Below are positions 16,651 to 26,071 of a DNA stretch of 36,505 nt, piece after piece; the stretch's first letter is position 1; every line of letters begins with the position of its first letter. Source of the stretch: Sulfurovum sp. (GTDB lineage: Bacteria > Campylobacterota > Campylobacteria > Campylobacterales > Sulfurovaceae); contig JALUXB010000047.1 of NCBI GenBank assembly GCA_027019175.1, forward strand, positions 1 through 36,505. The letters run 5' to 3'. The notes under the pieces were generated by a model, which searched no databases, was not told the DNA's origin, and was given only the letters and a program-made list of their open reading frames with translations. The position numbers and the translations under genes are program-made.

Positions 16651-17671
16651 CTTTTACCCATCCTATCAATCCGTTTTTGTACTCGACTTTATTGTAGTCA
16701 AGACGTTTGGCCAGCAGCGGAGACTCGAACTGCTTGAGCGCTTTGGTACTGATGCCGCTGGTCTCCGTGGGCAAAATATACAGCGGGGCTCCCTGTTTGA
16801 TGCAGATACGCTCTTTTGGCGTGTAAAAGGACAACAGCGTAATGAGGGAAACAGTGCCCAGTACGAGATAGAAAAAATCTCTGTAGATGATGAACATCAG
16901 AAAAAAGAAACCGACCAGTGCCATGAAACCATATTTCTTAAATTTCTCGAAACTGTCCTCTTTGGGGTTCAGGTCGGTTTGTGTTACAACACTGGTATCA
17001 AGCAGTTCTACAGGTACACTCAGGGTAACATACTGCTGCTTTATGGTATTGAAATAGGAAAAAGAGAGCTTTTTTTGGCTGTCAGGTACTACCGCATAGA
17101 ACTCTGCGGTGGCTTTGGCACCATGACGCCGTACCGACTCTACACCCGACTCAAGCACGTTTGAAAGGTGCATATTTTCCAAATTGGCTTCAAACGCTTC
17201 AATATTGAGGCTGACGAGATAGTTTTTCTCGTCATAATGGGAAACCTGGGAGCCGCGTATTTTCATATCGGCGGCAAGCACACCGCAAAAATCGGGTCTG
17301 ACTTCAAGTTTTTCCACAGGAATGGTGTACTGGTCAAGAATCGTAATCTGCCCGCCGTCATTGATGTAGATACGCGGAATCGTAATCTGCCCTGCGTGAG
17401 TTGCCTTGTAGTAAAAGGTGTAAAAGTTGTCATTGCCGTTGCGGATGACCAGAGGTTTTTCCGACAGGGGATGGATATCGTTGCTAATATCGAAGCGATA
17501 TTGGGGAGCTTTCTTAACCTCCCGTGTGTCGATGATTGTTACAGGGAATATCTGGTTTTCGTATACTTTTTTGGGAATGTAGCTGTATTTGAATCCGCCT
17601 TCGGCATGAAGCAGGGAGCTTGCCGCCAGCAGCAGGCTCCAAAAAAGCACAAAGGCGCGCAGTGAAGACAT
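16628..17671 (-). CDS. Exported, membrane-anchored protein (Cj0515-like)
   Basis: 347 aa. A signal peptide (residues 1-23, cleavage after LHA) is followed by about 215 residues of beta-rich periplasmic sequence, two closely spaced transmembrane helices (about 246-263 and 266-284), and a C-terminal segment of about 60 residues with SH3-like character (APLYILPTET, then NGLIGWVKDEDLC). The overall plan resembles BatD-like proteins, but I see no decisive motif. The position between purQ and plsC matches the periplasmic protein gene Cj0515 of C. jejuni. Start ATG overlaps the purQ stop by one base (TGATG). Function unknown. Confidence 0.8.
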   Translation of the reverse strand: MSSLRAFVLFWSLLLAASSLLHAEGGFKYSYIPKKVYENQIFPVTIIDTREVKKAPQYRFDISNDIHPLSEKPLVIRNGNDNFYTFYYKATHAGQITIPRIYINDGGQITILDQYTIPVEKLEVRPDFCGVLAADMKIRGSQVSHYDEKNYLVSLNIEAFEANLENMHLSNVLESGVESVRRHGAKATAEFYAVVPDSQKKLSFSYFNTIKQQYVTLSVPVELLDTSVVTQTDLNPKEDSFEKFKKYGFMALVGFFFLMFIIYRDFFYLVLGTVSLITLLSFYTPKERICIKQGAPLYILPTETSGISTKALKQFESPLLAKRLDYNKVEYKNGLIGWVKDEDLCKN

Positions 17672-18342
17672 CAGGCGCCGAACCCTTTGAGCATTTTCAT
17701 GCCGTCTTCACTGCCAAGAATAGACTCAAGCGCACGTTCAGGGTGCGGCATCAGTCCAAAGACATTCTTCTTTTCATTACAGACACCTGCAATAGACGTC
17801 ACTGAACCGTTGACAACGACACGGTTGCCATCTTCGTCACAGTAGCGCACCAATATCTGTCCATTTGCTTCGAGGTTTTCAAGCCCTTCGTCATCGATAT
17901 AGTAGTTACCGTCAGCATGGGCAATAGGGATATTGAGCACTTCCCCTCTTTCGCACTGGTTCAAAAAGGCATTGTCTGTGTTCTCTACACGCAGTGTCTG
18001 ATGTTTTGAGATGAAGTGCAGGTTGTTATTGCGCTTGAGAGCCCCCGGAAGCAGTCCAGCTTCCGTAAGGATCTGGAATCCGTTACAGATACCCAGTACC
18101 TTTCCGCCCTCGTTGGCATATTTTGTAACCGCTTTCATGACAGGGGAGAAACGTGCAATGGCACCTGAACGCAGATAGTCGCCATATGAGAAACCGCCGG
18201 GTACGACAACCATATCGATGTCGGATGGCAGGGTATCACTCTCATGCCAAACCAGCTCGGTTTCATGTCCAAGCTTTTCGAACGCATACTGTGTATCGAA
18301 TTCACAGTTGGTTCCCGGAAATCGTAATACTGCTACTTTCAT
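17671..18342 (-). CDS. purQ: Phosphoribosylformylglycinamidine synthase, glutaminase subunit
   Basis: 223-aa class I glutamine amidotransferase that feeds ammonia to PurL in step 4 of IMP synthesis. The nucleophile elbow GKVLGICNGFQILTEAG contains the catalytic Cys, and the C-terminal MPHPERALE provides the His/Glu of the triad. The N-terminus RFPGTNCEFDTQYAF is typical of PurQ. One base separates it from purS, and the stop overlaps the next start. The large synthetase subunit PurL is not in the window. Confidence 0.97.
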   Translation of the reverse strand: MKVAVLRFPGTNCEFDTQYAFEKLGHETELVWHESDTLPSDIDMVVVPGGFSYGDYLRSGAIARFSPVMKAVTKYANEGGKVLGICNGFQILTEAGLLPGALKRNNNLHFISKHQTLRVENTDNAFLNQCERGEVLNIPIAHADGNYYIDDEGLENLEANGQILVRYCDEDGNRVVVNGSVTSIAGVCNEKKNVFGLMPHPERALESILGSEDGMKMLKGFGA

Positions 18343-18343
18343 C

Positions 18344-18583
18344 TTACTTGATCTCTATGTTGTAATCTTCAATAACCGTGTTGGCAAGAAGTGTTTCACA
18401 CATCTCTTTGACTTCCGCTTCGGCTTTGGCTTTGTCATCCGTATCGAGCTGCAGCACGATCTGCTTCCCTATACGTACATCGTTCACGCCTTCGAATCCG
18501 AGTGAATCGAGTGCATGGTGTGTTGCCTTTCCCTGTGGGTCAAGGACGCCTTCTTTTAAAAATACGTTTACGATCGCTGTCAT
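18344..18583 (-). CDS. purS: Phosphoribosylformylglycinamidine synthase, PurS subunit
   Basis: 79-aa small structural subunit that bridges PurQ and PurL in the three-protein FGAM synthase. Family features: KEGVLDPQGKATHHALDSLGF, split by the usual strand-helix pattern, and the VRIGKQIVLQLD strand, with KEMCETLLANTVIEDY near the C-terminus. Length is normal for PurS. Start ATG 18583 follows AAAAGGGAAAGAC. It lies between purC (14 bp) and purQ (1 bp). Confidence 0.95.
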   Translation of the reverse strand: MTAIVNVFLKEGVLDPQGKATHHALDSLGFEGVNDVRIGKQIVLQLDTDDKAKAEAEVKEMCETLLANTVIEDYNIEIK

Positions 18584-18597
18584 GTCTTTCCCTTTTA

Positions 18598-19317
18598 TTA
18601 GTTGTTTGTTCCAAGAATTCTGTTAAGTACCTCTTCGTACGCCACTTTCAGCCCGCCAAGTCCCTTTCTGAAACGGTCCTTGTCCATACTTTCACCGCTC
18701 TCGGAGTCCCAGAGTCTGAAGTTGTCCGGGCTCAGTTCGTCGATAAGGATGATGTTGCCGTCTACGTCACGTCCAAACTCCAGTTTGAAGTCTACCAGCG
18801 TCAATCCGCGCTCTGCGTAGAATGCTTTGAGCAGGTCGTTGATGCGTCTTGCCATATAGCGGATATACTCCAGTTCCGAAGTGTCTTTAACCAGTTCGAG
18901 GATGAGACAGTGCTGGTCATTGAGTTTCGGGTCGCCCAGCTCGTCGTTTTTGTAATCAAACTCTACCAGTGTGAACGGCAGTACTTTGCCGTCTTCGATA
19001 CCGAGGTTTCGGCTGAGACTTCCTGTCGCAATGTTACGTACGATCACCTCTATGAGGATGACATCGGCTTTTTTGTGGAGCATGTGGTTGTCATCGAGCA
19101 TCTTCACAAAATGGGTTGGGATACCTTTATTGTTCAGATACTTGAAGAGTTCTGTAGAGATCTTGTTATTGAGAGCCCCTTTACCCGCTTCACTCGATTT
19201 TTTCTCGCCGTTAAAAGCTGTCAGGTCGTCTTTGAATTCGGAAATGTAAAAACGCTCATCGTCCGTACTCCAGATCTTTTTTGCCTTGCCTTCATATACC
19301 AGTGACTTTTTTTCCAT
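18598..19317 (-). CDS. purC: Phosphoribosylaminoimidazole-succinocarboxamide synthase
   Basis: 239-aa SAICAR synthetase, ligating aspartate to CAIR in IMP synthesis. The N-terminal [13 protein letters not shown] nucleotide loop, [13 protein letters not shown], the signature [11 protein letters not shown] and [15 protein letters not shown] are all present. Start ATG shares its first base with the ctpA stop (TAATG), so it is translationally coupled to the protease gene, the same gene order as in Campylobacter. Confidence 0.97.
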   Translation of the reverse strand: MEKKSLVYEGKAKKIWSTDDERFYISEFKDDLTAFNGEKKSSEAGKGALNNKISTELFKYLNNKGIPTHFVKMLDDNHMLHKKADVILIEVIVRNIATGSLSRNLGIEDGKVLPFTLVEFDYKNDELGDPKLNDQHCLILELVKDTSELEYIRYMARRINDLLKAFYAERGLTLVDFKLEFGRDVDGNIILIDELSPDNFRLWDSESGESMDKDRFRKGLGGLKVAYEEVLNRILGTNN

Positions 19318-20696
19318 TAATGTTTCCCTTTCTCTGTGATGATAAGTGCTTTGAGAATATCGAGTCCGCTTTTAAGCTGTGCATCATTGTAGATCATCTT
19401 TTCAGTGATCACTTTGTTGTTGACGGTGCTGTTTTCATCTTCACTCTCAACTGTCGCATTTGCATCTTTGGCTTTTTGTTTTTTGGATGCAGTTTCAGCC
19501 GTATCATTCCCAATTTTTTTAAGTTCTGTTTCCAGATGTTTTTTCAAATCTTTCTCTTTAAGCAAAATAGGGTCTTCTTCATACTCTATTTTCCCAAGAT
19601 GTACCGGAATGTCCGGTGTAACACCTTTGTTCTGGATGGTTCTGCCGCTTGGAAGATAATAGCGTGCCACTGTCAGCTTGACCGCTTCGTCTTTGCCTAC
19701 AGGCAGGACGATCTGAACCGAACCTTTTCCGAAGGTTTTTTCGCCGACAATGACAGAACGGTTGAAGTCCTGAAGTGCACCCGAAACAATTTCACTGGCA
19801 CTTGCCGAACCGCCGTTTACCAGTGTGACGATCGGTGTTTTCAGATCGGTTCCCTCTTTGTGTGCCCTGTATTCGACATTTTCAGATTTTACACGTCCTT
19901 TTTGGCTGACAATGACACCGTGGTCTACAAACATATCGACCAGACCTGTCGCCTGGTCGAGCAAACCGCCGGGATTGTTCCGCAGGTCGAGGAGGATTCC
20001 CTTGGTATTGTTGTGGTCAGCAAGGGCTTTCTTGACACTCTCAACGACTTTCTGGTCAAAAGAGGAGATGTGCAGATAGAGAATACCGTCTTCACCTTCT
20101 ACCGTTTTTGGGTAAACCGAATCGATCTTGATGATATCGCGGGTAATTTTGATCTTGAGCGGTTTGGGCTCTTTTTTCCTAACTATAGTAAGCACAATAT
20201 CGGTACCCGGTTTGCCGCGCATCAGTTTGACCGCTTCATCGATGCTCATTCCAATGGTTGCTTTGTCATCGATCTTGAGAATGATGTCTCCGGCTTTGAC
20301 ACCTGCTTTCATGGCCGGTGTACCGTCCAGCGGTGCAATGACAGTCAGTGCACCGTCCTTCATACCTACCGAGATACCCAGCCCGCCAAACTCGCCTTTG
20401 GTCTGTACGGTAAGGTCTTTATAGGATTTTTTGTCCATGTAGGCAGAGTGGGCATCGAGATTGCTCATTAGTCCCTTGAGCGCCTTGTTCACCAATGTCG
20501 TGGTGTTTGTCTCGTCGACATATTCCTGCTCGATCAGGTTGAGAATCTGTGTAAATTTGATATAGGCTTCAAGTTTCTGTTTGGCAGTATCTTCTTTGGG
20601 CTGTTCTTTTGCCTGTGCGAAAGAGCCGAAAAGATAGGCTGCTGTCAGGGTTGAAAGCAGACCTGCTGCGATCACTTTTTTGCTTTTTTGAATCAT
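19317..20696 (-). CDS. ctpA: Carboxy-terminal processing protease (S41)
   Basis: 459-aa periplasmic S41 serine protease. Signal peptide is residues 1-29 (cleavage after AQA). A PDZ domain spans about 95-175 ([13 protein letters not shown] and [11 protein letters not shown]). The protease core has [14 protein letters not shown], the catalytic Ser in [15 protein letters not shown] and Lys in [13 protein letters not shown] charged Lys/Glu/Asp tail from about residue 390 is longer than in many homologues. It processes or degrades exported proteins from their C-termini. First gene of the minus-strand operon; a TATAAA-like -10 may lie on the minus strand around 20725-20732, but no clear -35 goes with it. 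Confidence 0.95.
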   Translation of the reverse strand: MIQKSKKVIAAGLLSTLTAAYLFGSFAQAKEQPKEDTAKQKLEAYIKFTQILNLIEQEYVDETNTTTLVNKALKGLMSNLDAHSAYMDKKSYKDLTVQTKGEFGGLGISVGMKDGALTVIAPLDGTPAMKAGVKAGDIILKIDDKATIGMSIDEAVKLMRGKPGTDIVLTIVRKKEPKPLKIKITRDIIKIDSVYPKTVEGEDGILYLHISSFDQKVVESVKKALADHNNTKGILLDLRNNPGGLLDQATGLVDMFVDHGVIVSQKGRVKSENVEYRAHKEGTDLKTPIVTLVNGGSASASEIVSGALQDFNRSVIVGEKTFGKGSVQIVLPVGKDEAVKLTVARYYLPSGRTIQNKGVTPDIPVHLGKIEYEEDPILLKEKDLKKHLETELKKIGNDTAETASKKQKAKDANATVESEDENSTVNNKVITEKMIYNDAQLKSGLDILKALIITEKGKH

Positions 20697-20904
20697 AGGG
20701 TAGGTACTCCGTTCATTAAGGTGATATTTTATAGAAATCTCACTAAGAGATTGCTGTTTGCGGATACTATATAGTGTAGAGGTAAATCACAGTTAAACAG
20801 TAGGCTTTCTATTCATATATTGTTATTCGATTTGCATTACAATAGTGTGCAGGAAGATTCATATCGCTTGTTTCAGCAAAAATTAAATTTTTTTTGTAAA
20901 GAAA

Positions 20905-20935
20905 CTTGACAATAAGTGACTAAACTTGGTATAAT
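20905..20935 (+). promoter_or_regulatory. clpB promoter with HAIR-like operator
   Basis: A consensus sigma-70 promoter: TTGACA at 20906-20911, 18-bp spacer, TATAAT at 20930-20935, about 30 bp before the clpB start. Overlapping the -35 is CTTGACA-N7-ACTAAAC (20905-20925), which matches the HspR operator HAIR (CTTGAGT-N7-ACTCAAG) at 10 of 14 positions with exact spacing. HspR controls clpB in several bacteria and is present in Campylobacter and Helicobacter. The promoter is strong evidence; the operator is tentative. Confidence 0.75.
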
Positions 20936-20966
20936 ACGTCCAAATTAAGAAAAGAAGGAAGCCAAT

Positions 20967-23540
20967 ATGAGTATCTTAGAAAAATTGACTAACCAAATGC
21001 AGGAAACGATTGAATCGGGAGTTTCACTCGCACTGCACAATAAAAATCAGGAAGTTGAGCCCATTCATCTGGTTTGGGCACTGCTGACAAACAGCAACTC
21101 CATCCTCAACCAGGCGCTCAATAAAATGGGTGCCGAAAAGGCAGCCATCGAGCTGGAAGCGAAAAGTGTCGCTTCCAAACTGCCGACAGTCTCTACCGTA
21201 ACGAAAGAGACCATTAAGCTTGGACAGAACCTTGTACGTTCGCTCCAGAATGCCGAGGGGGTCATGGCGGCAAACGGTGACCAGTATCTTGCCGTAGATA
21301 CATGGCTGATGGCAAACATTAATGAAAGCTATATCAAAGATGTTATCGGCAAATATGTTGACATTACCGAGTTCAAGAAAACACTCGAGTCTATCAGAGG
21401 TGGAAAGACCATCGATTCACAGACTGCCGATGAAACACTCGAAGCACTTGGACAGTACGGTATCGACCTGACACAAAAAGCGATTGACGGTGAACTCGAC
21501 CCGGTCATCGGGCGTGATGAAGAGGTACAGCGTGTCATGCAGATCCTCATTCGTAAGACGAAGAACAACCCGATCCTTATCGGTGAGCCTGGAACCGGTA
21601 AAACAGCTATTGTCGAAGGGCTGGCACAGCGTATCGTTAACAAAGAGGTACCACTGAGCCTGCAGCATATGCGTGTTATTTCACTCGACATGAGCCGTCT
21701 GATCGCAGGTGCAAAGTACCGCGGAGAGTTCGAAGACAGACTCAAAGCGGTTGTCGATGAAGTCAAAGAAGCAGCCAACATCATCCTCTTCATTGATGAG
21801 ATCCACACCATTGTCGGTGCGGGAGCGAGTGAGGGAAGCATGGATGCGGCGAACATTCTGAAGCCTGCACTGGCACGTGGAGAGCTGCACACTATCGGTG
21901 CGACCACGCTCAAAGAGTACAGAAAGTACTTTGAAAAAGATGCCGCGCTTCAAAGACGTTTCCAGCCGGTCAAAGTGGACGAGCCGAGCATCAATGAAGC
22001 GCTGCAGATCCTCAGAGGGATCAAAGAGCGTCTTGAGACACACCATAATGTTATGATCACTGACGGTGCGCTTGTGGCGGCGGCAAAACTCTCTGACCGC
22101 TACATTACTGACAGATTCCTGCCGGACAAGGCGATCGACCTCATTGACGAGGCCGCAGCAGAGCTGAAGATGCAGATTGAGAGTGAGCCGACAGAGCTTG
22201 CCCGCGTCAAGCGTGAGATCTCTACACTTCAGGTAGAGAGAGAAGCGCTCAAAATGGAAGAGAGTGAAAAGAACAAGGCACGTCTTGAAGAGATCGAAAA
22301 AGAGCTTGCAGACCTTGAAGAGAAGCGTGTAGAACTGCAGAACCGCTTCGAGAATGAGAAGCGTGTCTTCAGCGAAATCGCGGAGATCAAGCAAGCCATC
22401 GAGTCGCTCAAGCATGAAGCAGAAACTGCAAAACGTCAGGGTGACTTCAACAAGGCTGCCGAGATCGAGTATGGTCAGATCCCGGCCAAGGAAGCAGAGC
22501 TCAAAGCCCTTGAAGAGAAATGGAATGCAATGCAGAAAGAGGGTACGCTGCTGAAGAACTCGGTAGACGAAGAGATGATCGCAAGTATCATCAGCCGCTG
22601 GACTGGTATTCCGGTCAACAAGATGCTGCAGAGTGAAAAAGACAAAATCCTGCACATCGAAGATGTCCTTAAAGAAGAAGTGGTCGGTCAGGAAGAGGCG
22701 CTTAAAGCTGTTGCACGTGCTATCAAGCGTAACAAAGCAGGTTTGAGCGATACCAACAGACCGATCGGAAGCTTCATGTTCCTTGGACCAACGGGTGTCG
22801 GTAAGACACAGGTTGCCAAAACACTGGCGAAGTTCCTCTTCGACAGTGAGAAGTCGCTCATCCGTATCGATATGAGTGAGTACATGGAGAAGCACGCGGC
22901 CAGCAGACTGGTTGGTGCACCTCCGGGATATGTCGGGTACGATGAGGGTGGTCAGCTGACCGAAGCGGTCAGAAGAAAGCCGTACTCTGTCGTACTCTTC
23001 GATGAGATCGAGAAGGCGCATCCGGATGTATTCAACACACTGCTTCAGGTGCTCGATGACGGACGTCTGACAGACAACAAAGGGGTAACGGTGGACTTTA
23101 AGAACACCATCATTATCATGACCTCTAACATTGCGTCAGACAAGATCATGGAGTTCAAAGATCCTGAAGACAGACGCAAGGCAGTTAACGACGAGTTGAA
23201 ACTCCACTTCAAACCGGAGTTCCTCAACCGTCTGGACGACATTGTGATCTTTAATCCGCTCGATCTGGATGCGATCACCAACATTGTGGATATCCTTTTC
23301 AGAGGTATCCAGCAAAAGCTTGCAGAGCGTGATATTACCATTACGCTTACACCGGCTGCCAAAGCCTACATTGCCGAGGCAGGGTTCGACCCGGTCTACG
23401 GTGCGAGACCGCTTAAAAGAGCACTCTACGAAGTGGTCGAGGACAGACTCGCCGAGCTTATCCTTGAAGACAAAGTCGTCGAGGGCAGCAGCGTCGAGTT
23501 CGACGTCCAAAACGGCGAGATCGTCGTCAACATCTCCTAA
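20967..23540 (+). CDS. clpB: ATP-dependent disaggregase ClpB
   Basis: 857-aa Hsp100 disaggregase that works with DnaK to rescue aggregated protein. N-domain about 1-150. The NBD1 Walker A is [13 protein letters not shown] with Lys212 and its Walker B is [10 protein letters not shown] coiled-coil middle domain (about 400-530, rich in [14 protein letters not shown]-type heptads) identifies it as ClpB rather than ClpA or ClpC. The NBD2 Walker A is [12 protein letters not shown] with Lys613, Walker B is [11 protein letters not shown], and the pore-loop [13 protein letters not shown] is present. Start ATG 20967 follows AAGAAGGAAGCCAAT. Monocistronic, with a strong promoter upstream and a hairpin immediately after the stop. 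Confidence 0.98.
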   Translation: MSILEKLTNQMQETIESGVSLALHNKNQEVEPIHLVWALLTNSNSILNQALNKMGAEKAAIELEAKSVASKLPTVSTVTKETIKLGQNLVRSLQNAEGVMAANGDQYLAVDTWLMANINESYIKDVIGKYVDITEFKKTLESIRGGKTIDSQTADETLEALGQYGIDLTQKAIDGELDPVIGRDEEVQRVMQILIRKTKNNPILIGEPGTGKTAIVEGLAQRIVNKEVPLSLQHMRVISLDMSRLIAGAKYRGEFEDRLKAVVDEVKEAANIILFIDEIHTIVGAGASEGSMDAANILKPALARGELHTIGATTLKEYRKYFEKDAALQRRFQPVKVDEPSINEALQILRGIKERLETHHNVMITDGALVAAAKLSDRYITDRFLPDKAIDLIDEAAAELKMQIESEPTELARVKREISTLQVEREALKMEESEKNKARLEEIEKELADLEEKRVELQNRFENEKRVFSEIAEIKQAIESLKHEAETAKRQGDFNKAAEIEYGQIPAKEAELKALEEKWNAMQKEGTLLKNSVDEEMIASIISRWTGIPVNKMLQSEKDKILHIEDVLKEEVVGQEEALKAVARAIKRNKAGLSDTNRPIGSFMFLGPTGVGKTQVAKTLAKFLFDSEKSLIRIDMSEYMEKHAASRLVGAPPGYVGYDEGGQLTEAVRRKPYSVVLFDEIEKAHPDVFNTLLQVLDDGRLTDNKGVTVDFKNTIIIMTSNIASDKIMEFKDPEDRRKAVNDELKLHFKPEFLNRLDDIVIFNPLDLDAITNIVDILFRGIQQKLAERDITITLTPAAKAYIAEAGFDPVYGARPLKRALYEVVEDRLAELILEDKVVEGSSVEFDVQNGEIVVNIS

Positions 23541-23547
23541 GGTGAGG

Positions 23548-23563
23548 GAACCCGTCCGGGTTC
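23548..23563 (+). terminator. Probable clpB terminator
   Basis: GAACCC-GTCC-GGGTTC is a perfect 6-bp stem with a 4-base loop, starting 8 bases after the clpB stop and followed by a pyrimidine-rich run (TTCCCCTTTCTTCTC). The T-tract is interrupted by C, so termination strength is uncertain. Confidence 0.6.
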
Positions 23564-23674
23564 TTCCCCTTTCTTCTCTATTTCCCTCTGTATCATTTTT
23601 AATCAAAGTTATAATCCATACAAATAAATATACACGACATTGATTATTTTTTAATCATAATCATGTTAATACTT

Positions 23675-23715
23675 TTGACACAGATCAATATTTTTACCTT
23701 CATGCTTCCTATAAA
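23675..23715 (+). promoter_or_regulatory. Crp/Fnr-type box and promoter of the heme-copper operon
   Basis: TTGAC-ACAG-ATCAA (23675-23688) differs by one base from the FNR palindrome TTGAT-N4-ATCAA and is of the kind bound by Fnr/Dnr/Nnr-family regulators. A TATAAA -10 lies at 23710-23715, which would place transcription start near 23722 and the box centre 40-41 bp upstream, the classic class II activator position. There is no good -35, as expected for an activated promoter. A second inverted repeat, TGATTA-N5-TAATCA at 23641-23657, lies just upstream. The 209-bp gap between clpB and the operon otherwise holds only the clpB hairpin. Confidence 0.65.
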
Positions 23716-23749
23716 ATAAGGCCGTAAAATTATTTAGGAGGAGAGAACT

Positions 23750-24343
23750 ATGACGTTTTCCAATTCACTGGAACTGCTCTCTTTTCACTGGGTTGTATAT
23801 ACCATTTACGCGTTTATGATCATTTCAATCGTGGCGTGGTTTGGGTACAATCTGGGACGAAAAGAGAAAGCTAAATCAATCGTACGCATACCTTTTTACG
23901 GCTATATGGCATTTTTGGTCATTATGGGGGTAGGACACCACATCTTTACCTATAATGCCATTCCATGGGTATCGCAGGATATTATGCGTCACAACATCAA
24001 GCCTGATGCACGCTACAACATAGAGGTAGACAATCACAAGTGGCGTCTGCCCAAACTTCCCATTGTCGTACAGTGTGGACAGACCATCGCATTTGATGTT
24101 ACCAGTGATGATTTGACATACGGTTTCGGTCTCTTTAGACAGGATCGTACGATGGTAATGCAGATGCAGGTCGATCCGGGTCATAACAATGATATCTACT
24201 GGACATTCAACCACAACGGTGATTTCGATCTGACATCTACGGAGTATTCCGGTCCGAAACAGTATGATGAAGAGGGCAATGACCTGATGTTCGTCAAACA
24301 CTTCATGAAAGTGGTCGGATGTGAAAAAGGAGGTAAACAATGA
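23750..24343 (+). CDS. CuA-less cytochrome oxidase subunit II-like protein
   Basis: 197 aa. Two N-terminal transmembrane helices (about 13-35 and 48-66) precede a periplasmic cupredoxin-like domain. The fold pattern follows heme-copper oxidase subunit II, but the CuA ligands are gone. In place of the CxExCG cluster is S163-T-E-Y-S167-G, and the upstream His position is Y124 in LTYGFGLF. The protein therefore should not carry CuA, suggesting electrons arrive directly at subunit I from quinol or another donor. Start ATG 23750 follows a perfect AGGAGGAGAG site. It overlaps subunit I by 4 bp (ATGA). Quinol oxidase and NO-reductase accessory subunits are both compatible. Confidence 0.75.
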   Translation: MTFSNSLELLSFHWVVYTIYAFMIISIVAWFGYNLGRKEKAKSIVRIPFYGYMAFLVIMGVGHHIFTYNAIPWVSQDIMRHNIKPDARYNIEVDNHKWRLPKLPIVVQCGQTIAFDVTSDDLTYGFGLFRQDRTMVMQMQVDPGHNNDIYWTFNHNGDFDLTSTEYSGPKQYDEEGNDLMFVKHFMKVVGCEKGGKQ

Positions 24344-26025
24344 GTTGGAAAGAAAACCTGGTAAGCGGGACGAATTTTGATCCCGACAGCCTTAATGCAC
24401 TACAGAAAGTGACGCTTAGAGCGGTTGTTATGGCCTTTCTCTTCTATGGGCTGGTTGCAATTGAGGGAATGATCATGCGTATGGTGGAAACAGGAAAAGA
24501 GGTTGCACCTATTCCGGAAATGTTCTTCCATCCTGACCACTTCTTTTCCATTATGACCGCACACCCTATTGTCGGTATTTTCGGGTCAACCTATCAGCTG
24601 GTCTTCGGCGCGTTTACCTTTTTGGTGCCATACCTGACAAAAAAGCCGCTTTACAGCATCAAGCTTGCCAACTGGACATGGGGGCTCATTACTGCTGGTA
24701 CGGCAATGGCATGGTTTGCTGCGTTTGCTTGGCACTATGCACCGCTTTACACGCTCTACTGGCCGCTGCCTGTCGATACAAGACAGTTCAGTGAAGTAGG
24801 GGGCATCGTATTCATCGTTGGAGTGGCACTTATTATGTTTGGAACGTTCGGGTTCATCTATAATATCTATGCGACTATATTCGCAAGAGTAGGGGTGCAC
24901 AAAGACAAAACGACCAAAGAGCTGCTTATCTCCGGTTTCGGTGTCGACGGAATGCTCAACCTCATGAACAAACTCAGAGGCAAGCCGCCATACTCCAAAG
25001 AGCCTGCACTGGCACTGCCGGTCGTTGCTATCTTCCGTGGTACGGTCGATACATTCCTCGATGCAGTCGTTATTCTCGGAGCGGGAATTTTAGTACTCAT
25101 CTATCTCATCGCCGACCTTGGCGGGCTGCACTGGGATATGAACGCCATCGATGCGCTGCTTTACAAGAACTGGTTCTGGTGGGGGCTTGACCTTGTTGCC
25201 GACGGTCTGGTACTCATCTATGTAGCGGGTTCATGGTACCTGCTTGCTACGCTCATTACCGGTCAGAAGCTCTTTATGGAAAACGTTGCGCGTGCTGCTT
25301 TGATGCTCGAACTGCTGGTTTCATGGATGGTATGGTCTCACCACCTGCTCTCAGACCAGCCGCAGCCTGAAATGATGAAGCTCATCTCAGGCGAGATGGT
25401 TACCGCATTCGAATTGCTCACACAGGGACTCGCACTCTTCATTACACTCGTAACACTCTGGAAGGCAAGACCGCTGAAGATGACAATGGAGCTCAAGTAC
25501 CTCCTTGGCGGTCTGGTAGGCTTTGGTCTGGCTGTACCGGCAGGGATCATCCAGGCAGATATGGGGCTTAACCGTGTACTGCACAATACACAGTGGATCA
25601 TCGGTGCGCACGTACACATCGCCATCATTGTAGGGCTTTACATGACACTCTACTCAGCGGTATATGTACTCTGGCCTATTGTCACCAACAACACCAAGCT
25701 CTACTCGCACAAGCTTTCCAACCTCCACTTCTGGCTCCACCTTATCGGGGGTATCGGTATGGGTGCTTTCATGGGGATGGCAGGGCTTGACGGTATGCTC
25801 AGACGTCACCTCTACGTGCATGGCGAATTCAACCCGCTGATGATTTTCGCCGCGATCTGTGGTACGATGCTGCTTGCGGCATGGGCGATTTTCCTCTACA
25901 ACATTGTAATGTCTGTAGGGATCAAGGGACTTGTCGGTATTTTCATGCCGGCAAAGGACCCTACGCCTTCATACGGCATAGACGAAGAATTGGAGCCGGC
26001 AGATGACCCGGCCTTTGCAAAGTAG
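24340..26025 (+). CDS. Divergent heme-copper subunit I, candidate nitric oxide reductase
   Basis: 561-aa, about 13-14 transmembrane helices, heme-copper oxidase superfamily. Heme ligands are present: H75 in MTAHPIVGIF (low-spin), and H424 and H426 in GAHVHIAI (high-spin and low-spin). The second-metal site keeps H334-H335 (WSHHLLSD). The helix that normally holds the third His and the cross-linked Tyr (GHPEVY) reads WWGLDLVADGLV instead. Aligned on the NorB pattern HLWVEG, His becomes D284 and Glu becomes D288. No oxidase Tyr is present, so O2 reduction by the usual mechanism is unlikely. An Asp replacing this His is what I recall for the gNOR type described in Campylobacterota. Regulation by an Fnr-like box fits. 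NO reduction is inference. Confidence 0.75.
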   Translation: MSWKENLVSGTNFDPDSLNALQKVTLRAVVMAFLFYGLVAIEGMIMRMVETGKEVAPIPEMFFHPDHFFSIMTAHPIVGIFGSTYQLVFGAFTFLVPYLTKKPLYSIKLANWTWGLITAGTAMAWFAAFAWHYAPLYTLYWPLPVDTRQFSEVGGIVFIVGVALIMFGTFGFIYNIYATIFARVGVHKDKTTKELLISGFGVDGMLNLMNKLRGKPPYSKEPALALPVVAIFRGTVDTFLDAVVILGAGILVLIYLIADLGGLHWDMNAIDALLYKNWFWWGLDLVADGLVLIYVAGSWYLLATLITGQKLFMENVARAALMLELLVSWMVWSHHLLSDQPQPEMMKLISGEMVTAFELLTQGLALFITLVTLWKARPLKMTMELKYLLGGLVGFGLAVPAGIIQADMGLNRVLHNTQWIIGAHVHIAIIVGLYMTLYSAVYVLWPIVTNNTKLYSHKLSNLHFWLHLIGGIGMGAFMGMAGLDGMLRRHLYVHGEFNPLMIFAAICGTMLLAAWAIFLYNIVMSVGIKGLVGIFMPAKDPTPSYGIDEELEPADDPAFAK

Positions 26026-26071
26026 TCTTGATACGGCCGGGGATTACCCCGGTCGCAACAAAGGAGAAACA

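Noticed and set aside
19281-20471. Long plus-strand open frame antisense to ctpA
   Set aside because: Cys/Phe-rich antisense shadow of a clearly conserved S41 protease. It has no ribosome site and no family resemblance.
21681-23021. Long minus-strand open frame inside clpB
   Set aside because: Antisense shadow caused by clpB codon bias; the ClpB motifs on the plus strand are unambiguous.
24340-26025. Ordinary cytochrome c oxidase or cbb3 subunit I
   Set aside because: The GHPEVY His and Tyr are missing and subunit II lacks CuA ligands, so the standard oxidase label would mislead.
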